Assembly: GCA_007693945.1 (NCBI GenBank)
Contig: RECP01000063.1
Coordinates: 1 to 64,000, forward strand
Length of the DNA: 64,000 nt
Reading direction: 5' to 3'
Source: Spirochaetaceae bacterium
GTDB lineage: Bacteria; Spirochaetota; Spirochaetia; DSM-27196; PWMO01
Positions 39,327 to 49,472 of the stretch are shown here, one piece after another. The first letter of the stretch is position 1. Each line of letters starts with the position of its first letter. A program made the position numbers and the translations under genes. The notes beneath the pieces are model-generated. The model was not told the origin of the DNA. It worked only from the letters and a program-made list of their open reading frames with translations, and did not search any database.

Positions 39327-39511
39327 AAAATTATCGAAACGTAACAGATGTTTTAATTATGACTATAGATGTTACAAAAATAGCAATTTGATCAGGCTCG
39401 TCACAGGCTGCGCGCAGCAAGACCGGCTTCCAAACGATGTACACCCGCGCGTCTGCGACAGACCGGATCGTTGATCCGGAAAGACGGGGAGACGTTAAGG
39501 AGGCTATCGAC

Positions 39512-40264
39512 ATGAGGCTGGAAGGCAAAGTTGCCGTTGTCACCGGCGGCGCAGCGGGCATCGGGGAAGCGTACTCTATCGGCATGGCGCGCGAAGGTGC
39601 AAAAGTAGTCATCGCCGATATTGACGAAAAGGCCGGAGCCCAACTGGCTGAGCGTATCAACGCCGAGGGCGCCACGGCGCTCTTCGTGCCAACCGATGTA
39701 AGCAGCAAGGCCGACGCCGAGACGATGGCGCAGCGGACCGTGGATCAGTTCGGCCGGCTGGACGTGCTTGTCAACAACGCGTCAATTCTTGATGCCCAAC
39801 CGGTGGAAGAGATCACAGAAGAGATGTGGGATCGTCAGATGGCGGTAAACGCCAAAGGCACCATCTTCTGCTCCCAGGCGGCGATCCCCATCATGAAACA
39901 GAACAAGCGCGGCAAGATTGTCAACATCTCCTCCATTGGAGCGCTGGCCGCTCAGCCGGGACTCTGCGCCTATCATTCCACCAAAGCCGCCATCTTCACC
40001 ATCACCCGGTCCTTTGCCGCCGAGCTGATTGACTGGAACATCCAGGTGAATGCGGTGGTCCCGGGAACAACAAGCACCGGCATGGCCGAACGCGCCATGC
40101 GGGATCCGGCGTTCAAGAAGCGTGTGGTGGATACCATTCCAATGGGGAGGCTTGGAAACCCGCAAGAGCTGTTAGGGGCCGTGCTCTACTTCTCTACGGA
40201 CGACTCCAACTACTGTACCGGCCAAACCCTGATAGTGGATGGTGGTGTTCTGGCAATAATGTAG
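39512..40264 (+). CDS. Short-chain dehydrogenase/reductase
   Basis: MRLEGKVAVVTGGAAGIGEAYSIGMAREGAKVVIADID, YHSTKAAIFTITRS. Confidence 0.93.
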   Translation: MRLEGKVAVVTGGAAGIGEAYSIGMAREGAKVVIADIDEKAGAQLAERINAEGATALFVPTDVSSKADAETMAQRTVDQFGRLDVLVNNASILDAQPVEEITEEMWDRQMAVNAKGTIFCSQAAIPIMKQNKRGKIVNISSIGALAAQPGLCAYHSTKAAIFTITRSFAAELIDWNIQVNAVVPGTTSTGMAERAMRDPAFKKRVVDTIPMGRLGNPQELLGAVLYFSTDDSNYCTGQTLIVDGGVLAIM

Positions 40265-40328
40265 TACCACGCGGATGTACCTGCCGTCCGGATGTGTTCC
40301 GGCCGGTGTCGTAGAGGAGATGAAGCCA

Positions 40329-41894
40329 ATGGCGGAAAGCGGAAATCTGATCGAGATACGCGGCCTGACCAAGAGCTACCCCGGTGTCACAGCCCTCGAC
40401 AGCGTTGATTTCACGGTGCAGCAGGGAGAAACTCACGTGCTTGTGGGCGAAAACGGCGCCGGCAAGACGACTTTGGTGAAGGTCCTGTGCGGAGCAACCA
40501 AGCCGGACTCGTTCGAGACCTTCCGGTTCAACGGTCATGCCACCGAACTCAAGTCGCCGCAGGATGCAATCAAACTCGGCGTGGCAGCAATCCAGCAGCA
40601 ATTCAGTCTGGTAGAGCAGATGACGGTGGCGGAGAACATCTTCCTTGGAAGAGAATTCTCCAGCGGTCTACGCCCGGTGGACCGGGATGCAATGGAGCGC
40701 AAAGCGCGTGAGATCCTCAGCACCATGGGGGTGGATATCAACCCCAAGTCACTGGTCTCCAGGCTCGACATGAGTCACCAGCAGGTTGTCGAGATCAGCA
40801 AGGCGCTCTCACAGGAACCGCGGCTGCTGATAATGGATGAGCCTACCTCCGGTCTCACTCGAGAAGAGACGTTCCGACTGTTCGAGATTATCAAAAAGCT
40901 CAAAGAGCGGGGCATCACCATTCTGTACATCAGTCATCGTCTTGAAGAGGTGTTTGAAGTTGGAGACCGCGTAACGGTGCTGCGAAACGGCAGGAAAGTA
41001 CACGAAGGCCGGCTTGCCGAGACCAGCCACGCCCAACTGACGCAGCACATTATCGGGCGTGAGCTCGGAAGGCGTTACCCCAAGCAAGACCTTGACCATG
41101 GAGAGGTCATCCTGTCGCTGCAGAGAATCGGCAACAGTGCAACCAAACCGCAGCTGCACGAAATCAGCTTTGACGTACGTACCGGGGAGATAGTGGCGCT
41201 GTACGGAATTCTGGGCTGCGGTAAAGATGAACTGGGCGATACTCTGTTCGGGCGTGCGCCGGCCACCGAGGGCAGCATCATGATTGACGGGCGGGAAGTG
41301 TCAATTCGTACGCCCTCGGATGCGATCCGCTACGGAATGGGCTACCTGACCGCCAACCGTCATGAGGAGGGTCTGGTCGAGCTCATGTCGCTGCGAACCA
41401 ACCTCAGTCTGCCCTCGCTGGAGGCGCAGTTCAGTCACTTCGGCCGGCTGGATGAGAAGCGGGAACACCAGGTTGCCCAGAAGTACATGACCGATCTGCA
41501 GCTTCACGCTCCCCACACCGAAATCCAGACGCGTAACCTCAGCGGCGGAAACCAGCAGAAGGTTGTTTTCGGCAAGTGGCTGCTAACGCAGGCACGTCTG
41601 CTCATTCTGAATGAACCAACAAAAGGCATCGACGTCGGATCCAAGGTTCAGATGTTCGAGCTGATGACTCAGGCGGCCAAGCGCGGTGCGGCGGTTGTTT
41701 TCATGACCGCTGAGGCCGAGGAAGCGTTTGAGATGGGAGACCAGATTCTGGTGATGCGAAACGGACGCGTCGCCGCGCGGTATGAGCGCAGGCAGATAGT
41801 AGAGAATCAGGTTTCGCTTGACGAAGTACTGCGTGTGGCCACGGCGCGTGAGGCTGATGAGACTGTAGCCCAGCAGGCGGCGGGTACCACATGA
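40329..41894 (+). CDS. Sugar ABC transporter ATP-binding protein (RbsA-like, two NBDs)
   Basis: VGENGAGKTTLVKVLCG, LIMDEPTSGLTREE, second domain NLSGGNQQKVVFGKWLL. Confidence 0.93.
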   Translation: MAESGNLIEIRGLTKSYPGVTALDSVDFTVQQGETHVLVGENGAGKTTLVKVLCGATKPDSFETFRFNGHATELKSPQDAIKLGVAAIQQQFSLVEQMTVAENIFLGREFSSGLRPVDRDAMERKAREILSTMGVDINPKSLVSRLDMSHQQVVEISKALSQEPRLLIMDEPTSGLTREETFRLFEIIKKLKERGITILYISHRLEEVFEVGDRVTVLRNGRKVHEGRLAETSHAQLTQHIIGRELGRRYPKQDLDHGEVILSLQRIGNSATKPQLHEISFDVRTGEIVALYGILGCGKDELGDTLFGRAPATEGSIMIDGREVSIRTPSDAIRYGMGYLTANRHEEGLVELMSLRTNLSLPSLEAQFSHFGRLDEKREHQVAQKYMTDLQLHAPHTEIQTRNLSGGNQQKVVFGKWLLTQARLLILNEPTKGIDVGSKVQMFELMTQAAKRGAAVVFMTAEAEEAFEMGDQILVMRNGRVAARYERRQIVENQVSLDEVLRVATAREADETVAQQAAGTT

Positions 41895-41932
41895 ACACTG
41901 TGATGGAGAGTCATTCATAAGGAGGATCCAAC

Positions 41933-42952
41933 ATGAGCACGGCTCAAGGTGAACCACGCGGCGCACTGGGCGCGGTTCAGAGCAGATGGAAACAGATTAC
42001 CGAGCGCCACCCAAACTTTGGAATCACGTTCTCGCTGTTTGTAATCCTGATCGTGATGTCACTCTTTGTCGGCATGATGAATCCCCGGTTCTTCATGCCG
42101 CGCAACATCGTCAATATCCTGGTGCAGGTTGCCGGTTTTACGTGTCTGGCCGTGGGAATGACGCTGGTGATGACTACCGGAGGACTTGATATCTCGGTTG
42201 GCGCCACTGTAGGAGTGGCAACCGCGGTCATGGGGGTTGCCATGGCGTGGTGGGAGGTCGGCGGCATCACGGCCATCATACTGGGGCTGCTGGTCGGGAC
42301 GGTTGCCGGGTTCATCAACGGCATGTTCGTGGTTCTGTTCAAGGTTCCATCGTTGATTGTGACCCTTGGCACACGGGCCGCATTCCGCAACCTCGGTTAC
42401 GTATTCACCGAGGGCGAGCTGCTGTTCGGGTTTCCGGATTCCTTCCGCTGGGTGGCGCGTGCGCGCGTGCTCGGCATTCCGTTTCCGGTGGTCATCGCTC
42501 TGATCACCTCGATATGGGGAATCTACTTTCTGTACAAAACCAAGACCGGACGGCACATTACCGCAATCGGTGGAAACCGGGAAGCTGCTCGCCTGGCCGG
42601 CATCAAGGTCAGACGCACAACATGGCTGGTATTCGTCATCAGCGGCCTGATGGCCGGTATTGCAGCGGTCATTGCGGTCTCGCGGCTGGACGCCGCGCAG
42701 CCCTCCACCGGCTATGAGTACGAAATACACACCATTGCGGCGGTGGTGCTGGGCGGAACGCTGCTTTCGGGTGGCCGGGGGCTGATGCTCGGCTCAATAC
42801 TGGCAATGGTGATTCTTCAGGTCATGGGCAACGGCATGGTGCTGATGGGTGTTTCGTTCTTCTGGCAGCAGGTAGTGATCGGCATTGTGTTCATCATGGT
42901 TGTAGCCGTCAGAACGCTGAGGGCCAGAGAGATGCAGAAGATCGGACTGTAG
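41933..42952 (+). CDS. Sugar ABC transporter permease (RbsC-like)
   Basis: TCLAVGMTLVMTTGGLDISVGATVGVATAVMG, GGNREAARLAGIKV. Confidence 0.93.
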   Translation: MSTAQGEPRGALGAVQSRWKQITERHPNFGITFSLFVILIVMSLFVGMMNPRFFMPRNIVNILVQVAGFTCLAVGMTLVMTTGGLDISVGATVGVATAVMGVAMAWWEVGGITAIILGLLVGTVAGFINGMFVVLFKVPSLIVTLGTRAAFRNLGYVFTEGELLFGFPDSFRWVARARVLGIPFPVVIALITSIWGIYFLYKTKTGRHITAIGGNREAARLAGIKVRRTTWLVFVISGLMAGIAAVIAVSRLDAAQPSTGYEYEIHTIAAVVLGGTLLSGGRGLMLGSILAMVILQVMGNGMVLMGVSFFWQQVVIGIVFIMVVAVRTLRAREMQKIGL

Positions 42953-43163
42953 CGCGCGCTTGATTCGCGCCTCAGTCCGGCCCGCGAATAAGCGCGGAGA
43001 GAGCGAAAAAAGCTGAAAGGAGGTGCTTCTGATAGTGAGGAACGATGAATAACAGACAGGGCGCGCCGACGGACGGACAGGCCGGATGCGGTACGGCAGG
43101 TGGCCGGACGACTCGGGACAGCGCACGAATCAGAGAGATTACGCAAGTAAGGAGGACGAAGAC

Positions 43164-44216
43164 ATGCGCACATCGATGAAAGTCACCGTGTTGGTGGTGG
43201 TTGTGCTGTCCGTTCTGGCAGCACAAATGGCCTTTGGGAGAGGGCAGACGGAGCCTGTGGATGTCGAGGTGGTAGACGAAGTACTGATTGCGGGAATCCC
43301 GACCTACCTGGACAGGTTCGATTCGTTTCTGCTCTACTCTCGTGGTATGGAGGACAGGCTGGAAGCATTGGGCGTACCGTATCGTTACGTTCTCAGGGCG
43401 CCTTCCGGAGGCTTCTCGGATCATACCGGGCAGCGTGCAATTTTTGAGGATATGCTTGTAATCGGGTCCAATATCATCATGACGCTCCCCACGAGCATTG
43501 AAGTACAGCATGCCGCATTCGAGATGATCGTGGACGAGTACGAGACCCCGCTGGTCATCACCGATTATCTGGAGTTTGCCGAAGGCGCACGACCCTTGGG
43601 CAATGAGGATCTGGTCCGTTTTGCTTCATACCGCCACAGCGACATGGGGAAAGCGGTTGCGGACTACGTGGCTCAGAACTATCCTGCCGGAACCAGGATG
43701 GCCATGATTCACGGAATCCCGGGTGTTATCACTTCCGAGCGCGCGGCGGAGGAACTGCATCTTGCCAACGGCATGGAGATCATCTATCGTCACTTCGCCA
43801 ACTTCGACCGTGAGATGGCCTACCGTGCCACACAGGACCTGCTGGTTGCGCGACCGGATGTCGAGGTGATCCTCGGCATGAACAGCACCATGGCTATCGG
43901 AGTGGTACGCGCGGTAGAGGAAGCCGACATGCTCGATCAGGTGGACGTCATAGGATTCGGTGGCGTTGTCGAAGAGCTTGCTTCGGTTGCCCAGGGCAAG
44001 ATGAAGGCCACCGCCGGCAGAAATCATTTTATCATCGGTGAGTATATGGCCGACCTGGTAGTGGCATATCGCGAAGGCCGCTGGGAAGAGACGGAGAAGA
44101 CGTTCGCCGCACCAATCACAATCTACGACTCCAAGGAATCGATTGTGCGGGATCTCGATGAACGCTACTATCCAATGCTCGGAGACGAGGTGCTTGGGCT
44201 TCTTGGATTAAAGTAG
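43164..44216 (+). CDS. Sugar ABC transporter substrate-binding protein (RbsB-like)
   Basis: Signal peptide, MAMIHGIPGVITSERAAEEL, VEVILGMNSTMAIGVVRAVEEA; operon context. Confidence 0.88.
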   Translation: MRTSMKVTVLVVVVLSVLAAQMAFGRGQTEPVDVEVVDEVLIAGIPTYLDRFDSFLLYSRGMEDRLEALGVPYRYVLRAPSGGFSDHTGQRAIFEDMLVIGSNIIMTLPTSIEVQHAAFEMIVDEYETPLVITDYLEFAEGARPLGNEDLVRFASYRHSDMGKAVADYVAQNYPAGTRMAMIHGIPGVITSERAAEELHLANGMEIIYRHFANFDREMAYRATQDLLVARPDVEVILGMNSTMAIGVVRAVEEADMLDQVDVIGFGGVVEELASVAQGKMKATAGRNHFIIGEYMADLVVAYREGRWEETEKTFAAPITIYDSKESIVRDLDERYYPMLGDEVLGLLGLK

Positions 44217-44282
44217 AACCCCGACGTCTGCAGCGGCGAGCGCAGAAGAGCTCATATGAATACTGCACAAGGCAAGCGCTGG

Positions 44283-44308
44283 TACCGGCCACCTTTGAGT
44301 GGCCGGTA
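44283..44308 (+). terminator. Hairpin between SBP and FGGY kinase genes (attenuator-like)
   Basis: TACCGGCCAC-CTTTGA-GTGGCCGGTA followed by TTGT. Confidence 0.6.
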
Positions 44309-44355
44309 TTGTCCGGGGGCGGCCCCGATCATGCCCAATATGGAGGCGACACGCA

Positions 44356-45885
44356 ATGGGAATGGACAAGAAGTATGTCATGGCCGTCGACCAGGGAACA
44401 ACCGGCACGCGGGTGATACTGTTCACCCGAGACGGGCGGCCGGCAGCCAGCAGCTACGAGGAGGTCGATCAGATCTATCCGCACCCCGGGTGGGTGGAAC
44501 ACGATCCGCAACAGTATTACGAGGGGACGCGGCGCCTGATGCAAAACGCTCTGCAGGAGTGCGCCGCTTCGCTTGACGACGTTGCCGCTATCGGGATCAC
44601 ATGCCAACGAGAAACTACCGTCCTGTGGGATCGCGAGACAGGTCAGCCGCTCTGGAATGCGATAGTCTGGATGTGCCGCCGAAGCGCCGGCATCTGCGAA
44701 GAGCTGAAGGCGGCCGGCTATGAGCAGGCAGTACGAGAGAAGACCGGTCTGTTCATAGATCCCTACTTTTCGGGATCCAAGATCAAATGGATTCTGGACA
44801 ACGTTCCCGATGCCCGCCGCAGGGCCGAGGCAGGCACAGTCTGCATGGGTACCGTGGACAGCTGGCTCATGTGGAAGCTGAGCGGCGGCCGCTACCACGT
44901 CACCGACTTCTCAAATGCATCACGAACCATGCTGCTCAATATTCATTCGCTCGAGTGGGACAGCGAACTGCTGGATGCGTTGACAATCCCTCACAACATC
45001 TTGCCGCAGCTGATGCCATCCAGCGGCGTGATGGCCTACACTGACGAGGCTATATGCGGCACCAGAGTGCCCTTTGCCGGTGACGCCGGTGACCAGCACG
45101 CCGCCACCTTTGGTCAGGCGTGCTTTGAGCCGGGAATGGTGAAGAATACGTACGGGACGGGACTGGCGCTGATGATGAACATCGGGGCCGAACCAAAACT
45201 CTCAACGCACGGGCTGACCACCAACCTGGGCTGGCACGTGGACGGACAGGTTGATTACGCGCTGGAGGGTGTCATTTTCACGGGTGGGGCCTCAACCCAG
45301 TGGCTTCGTGACGGCATAAAGATTATCCACGATGTTGCGGAATCCGAGTCACTGGCAACGCAGGTCCCGGATACCGGCGGCGTCTACCTGGTGCCGGCCT
45401 TCACGGGACTGTGCGCACCGTATTGGGACATGTACGCGAGAGGTGTGATTGTAGGAATCACGCGCGGTACCTCGCAACAGCATATTGCCAGAGCAGCCCT
45501 GGAGGCTATCGCCTATCAGACTCGCGATATCGTTGAGTCAATGGAGGCGGACTCCGGCAGGAAGATGACATCGCTGCGCGTGGATGGCGGGGCAACGAAG
45601 AACAACTTCCTGATGCAATTCCAGGCTGACATACTCGATACTGTCATAGAGCGGCCGGCGGTTACCGAAATGGCTGCGCTGGGGGCGGCCTATCTGGCGG
45701 GACTGGGTGTTGGGTTCTGGCGTGATAAGGAGGAGCTTTCGCGTAACTGGCGCCTTGAGCGGGTCTTTGAGCCGCGCATGAATCAGGAAACCAGAGAGCA
45801 GTTGTACGCCGGCTGGAAGGAAGCCGTCAGCCGATCTCTTGGCTGGGCGAAGAAGGTCGCTTTGGCGGGCAATCCAGATGCCTGA
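44356..45885 (+). CDS. FGGY family carbohydrate kinase, glycerol kinase-like
   Basis: YVMAVDQGTTGTRVILFTRDGRPAASS, GITCQRETTVLWDRETGQPLWNAIVW. Confidence 0.92.
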   Translation: MGMDKKYVMAVDQGTTGTRVILFTRDGRPAASSYEEVDQIYPHPGWVEHDPQQYYEGTRRLMQNALQECAASLDDVAAIGITCQRETTVLWDRETGQPLWNAIVWMCRRSAGICEELKAAGYEQAVREKTGLFIDPYFSGSKIKWILDNVPDARRRAEAGTVCMGTVDSWLMWKLSGGRYHVTDFSNASRTMLLNIHSLEWDSELLDALTIPHNILPQLMPSSGVMAYTDEAICGTRVPFAGDAGDQHAATFGQACFEPGMVKNTYGTGLALMMNIGAEPKLSTHGLTTNLGWHVDGQVDYALEGVIFTGGASTQWLRDGIKIIHDVAESESLATQVPDTGGVYLVPAFTGLCAPYWDMYARGVIVGITRGTSQQHIARAALEAIAYQTRDIVESMEADSGRKMTSLRVDGGATKNNFLMQFQADILDTVIERPAVTEMAALGAAYLAGLGVGFWRDKEELSRNWRLERVFEPRMNQETREQLYAGWKEAVSRSLGWAKKVALAGNPDA

Positions 45886-45901
45886 GAGGGGCCGCAACGC
45901 G

Positions 45902-46978
45902 ATGCGGGCGGGGGCAATCCTGAACATACCGAATCAGATCGGCATACTGGAGCTAGATAGACCGACTGCGGGCCCGGACGATGTCATCGTGAAACCGCAC
46001 CGCGTCGGCCTCTGCATGACAAACGTCAAAATGGCGCGCCACGGCTATTACGCCATCGACCAGCGCGGGCTGCCGTTCATGGAGGGACACGAGGTCTCGG
46101 GTGAGGTGGTGGAAGTTGGTGCGCAGGTCAAAGAGCTGGCACCCGGTGATCGCGTGGCGGTCTACATCTATGTGCCGTGTCACAACTGCTACTACTGTCA
46201 ACGTGGCCACCCAACCATGTGCGACAATTTCATTCTGGGTGGGATATATCCGGGGGGATGGGCGGAGTACGTCGTGATCTCGCGACATCAGCAGTTCGCG
46301 CGTCGTCTGCACCGTATCGCGGCTGCCGTTTCGTACGACGACGCCGCGCTGCTTGAACCGTTATCATGCGTGGTTCACTCGCTTGAACGCAGCACCGTAG
46401 GCGCCGGGGACAGAGTGGTTGTACTGGGCGCCGGTTTCATGGGGCTGTTGCACACTACCGTACTCGGCCTCTATCCGCTGGCTTTGAGCATCAGCGTTGA
46501 TCTGAGTGCGTTCCGTCTTGGCCGTGCCGCGGCGTGCGGTGCGCACGAGACAGTTCTCAACAGTGATCCCGAAGCGGTAGTTGAACGCGTGCAGGAACTG
46601 ACCGGCGGACGCGGCGCGGACGTTGTCTTTGAAGTGACCGGCAACGTCCAGGCGTACGAGCTCGCACCGCGGCTGCTGGCAAAAGGAGGGACGGCACTGT
46701 TCTTCGGCGGAGTCCCTTCGTCTGAACCAGTCCGTGTTGACCCGCGCGCACTCCATTACAACATGTATCGCCTGGTGGGATGCCAGAGCGCAGAGGATCA
46801 TCACGTCAGCACAGCAATGGCTTTGATAAACAGCGGCCGTGTGAAACCGTCCGCATTCATCACCCAGCGCTTCCCTATGGAACGGTTGAGCGACGCTATC
46901 CTCTTTCCGCAGCAGCCGGACAATCGCGAGCAGATGATCAAAGTGATGCTGCACGGGTTTGACTGTGAGTTGCCCTGA
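45902..46978 (+). CDS. Zinc-dependent medium-chain dehydrogenase
   Basis: GHEVSGEVVEVGAQVKELAPGDRV, CHNCYYCQRGHPTMC structural zinc motif. Confidence 0.92.
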   Translation: MRAGAILNIPNQIGILELDRPTAGPDDVIVKPHRVGLCMTNVKMARHGYYAIDQRGLPFMEGHEVSGEVVEVGAQVKELAPGDRVAVYIYVPCHNCYYCQRGHPTMCDNFILGGIYPGGWAEYVVISRHQQFARRLHRIAAAVSYDDAALLEPLSCVVHSLERSTVGAGDRVVVLGAGFMGLLHTTVLGLYPLALSISVDLSAFRLGRAAACGAHETVLNSDPEAVVERVQELTGGRGADVVFEVTGNVQAYELAPRLLAKGGTALFFGGVPSSEPVRVDPRALHYNMYRLVGCQSAEDHHVSTAMALINSGRVKPSAFITQRFPMERLSDAILFPQQPDNREQMIKVMLHGFDCELP

Positions 46979-46997
46979 GTACGCGCGCAACGGCATT

Positions 46998-47181
46998 ATG
47001 AATCCCGGAGAGCTTGCGGCGGTCATTGATAACACCATCGCTGACCCGTTGCTGCCACGGACGGGTATTCCAGACGCGTGCCGCTGACGCTGCAGAGATG
47101 CCGGCTGCCGGGGCCGCGCGAATCGGTAAAAGCCGCGGCACATCGACTATCGACAACTATAACGCCGAAAACAGTGGTTGA
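46998..47181 (+). pseudogene. Probable deoC (deoxyribose-phosphate aldolase)-like remnant with large internal deletion
   Basis: MNPGELAAVIDNTIADPLLPRTGIPDACR resembles a DeoC N-terminus; the next frame reads ADAAEMPAAGAARIGKSRGTSTI, resembling the DeoC C-terminal GATRIGTSSG region. Confidence 0.5.
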
Positions 47182-47215
47182 TCGGGACCTGGAGAAAAGG
47201 ACGGAGGGAGGGAGA

Positions 47216-47650
47216 ATGATGGCCACGACACGTACCAGGACGGAACTTTGCAGCCAGGGAGCACAGAACGTCTTGCGGGCAGCAGTGGCGGCAGCTGAGT
47301 TGAGGCACGTAGCGGTCTGCGTTGCTGTGTCCGATTGTGGAGGGCACCCGTTGGCACTGTTGCGGATGGACGCGTGCGGCGCGCACGCGTCCTACATCGC
47401 CATGCGGAAGGCGTGCGCTGCTGCAGTAACCGGAGCAGCCACCGGTCGCGAGCTGCCGCAAGGAACCATTGATCCCGGTCTTGGGGCTTGCATCATGCTG
47501 AGCGCTGCCAACGGGACATTCGTAGCTCTGGAAGGCGGTGAACCGGTGCTGGCGGAAGGCCAGGTAGCCGGCGGTGTTGGCGTGAGCGGCGCCACGGAGG
47601 CCATAGACCGCGAAATAGCCCGTATTGCCGCAGCGGCCTGCGCTCGTTAG
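47216..47650 (+). CDS. GlcG/HbpS-like heme-binding family protein
   Basis: VAVSDCGGHPLALLRMDACGAHASYIAMRKACAAA and GGVGVSGATEAIDREIARIAA. Confidence 0.85.
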   Translation: MMATTRTRTELCSQGAQNVLRAAVAAAELRHVAVCVAVSDCGGHPLALLRMDACGAHASYIAMRKACAAAVTGAATGRELPQGTIDPGLGACIMLSAANGTFVALEGGEPVLAEGQVAGGVGVSGATEAIDREIARIAAAACAR

Positions 47651-47819
47651 GTACCGCGTCGTGCAACGGCAGCAGTGAAACACGCTCGTCTATTGGCACT
47701 GCTCCATTGATATTCAGGCATTGGCGCACTATGGTGCACGGGGAGTCGGTTTTGGCTTCGAGAGTCCGAGCGCTGGAGAAGCAGTGTGGAAGCCGGGTAG
47801 CCCGACAGTTCCCTGACTT

Positions 47820-48365
47820 TCGGGCCGTATTCCACAGGCGGCTGAGGCCGCGCTTCACTCTGCGTTCCACGCCCTCGGTATTGGCCCCGGGGACGAGGTG
47901 CTCGGAGCACGAGTGATGTTTTGCGAAACGGACCCCGCGACACTCAACGTTGATCCTGAGGACCTCCGGCAGCGGAGGACGCAGCGCACGCCCACGGTGC
48001 TGAGTACATGGGCAGGCGTGAAGCGAGTCTACTATGAAAACAGCATCGTCTATGATGAGGCGCAAACAGGAGTCCTGTTAGGCCGTCTCATTGAAATGCG
48101 GCAAACCGAGAGAGCGCTGGTGCGCGGCGACCGCTATCCGTTACTGCAGATTCAACCCTGCTTCGTCGAACGCGGCAGAAACTTCCAACGAGTACGGTAC
48201 ACGTCCGGCGTCTTGCCGCAGTATCGATCAACGCGTGCTGAAGACGTCACGCAGGTCGGCCTTTCCTGCAAGCGGTACCGGAAAAGGCGTCAGCCACGGC
48301 AACGGTGGAAGCCGCAGGGCTACAGACTTTGCGCGCAATGTCGAATACTATCGTGGCAGTCGTGA
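47820..48365 (+). pseudogene. Frameshifted/truncated DegT/DnrJ/EryC1/StrS aminotransferase remnant
   Basis: PQAAEAALHSAFHALGIGPGDEVLGARVMFCETDPATLNVDPEDLRQRRTQRTP matches the DegT SGTAALHxALxALGIGPGDEV...DIDPxTxNxDP pattern; the C-terminal part continues in other frames. Confidence 0.72.
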
Positions 48366-48425
48366 AAGAAAGACGCGAGGTCGGCGCGAGATGCGGAGCC
48401 GCGCTCGCCTGGCAGGGAGGCGTTC

Positions 48426-49409
48426 GTGACGGTGCTCCTGGTCACCATTTTCGTCATCACCGTGCTTGGTATCGTCTATCTGCTCGGACCGCGTCTTCGC
48501 TTCAGCACCGGGACAACCACGCCGCAATTGCCGGGCTCTCTGGCAGAACTGGTTGAATGGCTGGCATGGCGGGAAGCGCAGTATGCGGATATTGTCGAGG
48601 GCACTCAAAAGGAAATCGTCTGGCGACAAGCCGGCGCTCCGTCGCGCTCGTGCTACGCGGTTGTTTACGTGCACGGTTTCTCAGCCAGCCGCCGCGAAAT
48701 AGACCCTTTTCCGCAACTGGTAGCCGACGCGCTGAACGCTAATCTCTTCTATACCCGCCTCTGCGGCCATGGCAGCACCGACCCTGACGCCATGGGTAGA
48801 GCGCTTCCTTCGCAATGGTACCAGGACGCCCTGGAGGCACTGGCGGTCGGCCGTGCCATCGGCGAGAGGATCGTGCTGGTGGCGACATCGACCGGCGCAA
48901 CGCTTTCGACAGCGCTGGCGGAACGGTTCTCCGACCAAATCCACGCCCTGGTGGCGGTGAGCCCCAACTACGGTCCCGCCACACGCATCGCCTGGCTTAC
49001 CGCCGGACCGTGGGGCGTGCAGCTGGCGCGCCTGCTGCTGCCCAACTACCTCAACTGGGAGTCTTCCAGCGAGCTGCACGAGCGTTTTTGGACCACGCGC
49101 TACCCGGGAACCGCAATCCCGGCATTGATGAGCCTGGTCGCCTATGGCCGACGTATCGACCACCGCGCGCTGCGCGTTCCGTTAATTCAGTTCTCGGCTC
49201 CCGGCGATCAGGTGATCGATTACCGCTGGTCGATACGGGTCTTCGAGCGGTGGGGCACTGCGGCTGCGCCGCGGCCGCCCAAGAACCTGGTCCTGGTACA
49301 CGACTCGAGCGAACCTGAGCAGCACGTCATAACCGGAGAGATCCGCTCACCGGAAAACACCGAGCGCCTGGCGGCGCTGGCGGTCGAGTTCCTGCGGGAA
49401 CTGCGGTAG
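48426..49409 (+). CDS. Alpha/beta hydrolase
   Basis: YVHGFSASRREIDPFPQLVADAL, LVATSTGATLSTALAERF nucleophile region; N-terminal hydrophobic segment. Confidence 0.82.
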   Translation: MTVLLVTIFVITVLGIVYLLGPRLRFSTGTTTPQLPGSLAELVEWLAWREAQYADIVEGTQKEIVWRQAGAPSRSCYAVVYVHGFSASRREIDPFPQLVADALNANLFYTRLCGHGSTDPDAMGRALPSQWYQDALEALAVGRAIGERIVLVATSTGATLSTALAERFSDQIHALVAVSPNYGPATRIAWLTAGPWGVQLARLLLPNYLNWESSSELHERFWTTRYPGTAIPALMSLVAYGRRIDHRALRVPLIQFSAPGDQVIDYRWSIRVFERWGTAAAPRPPKNLVLVHDSSEPEQHVITGEIRSPENTERLAALAVEFLRELR

Positions 49410-49472
49410 CGCGCGGCGGCACCAGCTCGGCATATCTTCGAGTAACGAGCGTCACACGGAAATCCCTCTGCG

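Noticed and set aside
46998-47087. Intact 29-aa small protein at the deoC-like start
   Set aside because: Better explained as the N-terminal remnant of a decayed aldolase given the C-terminal-like segment in the next frame.
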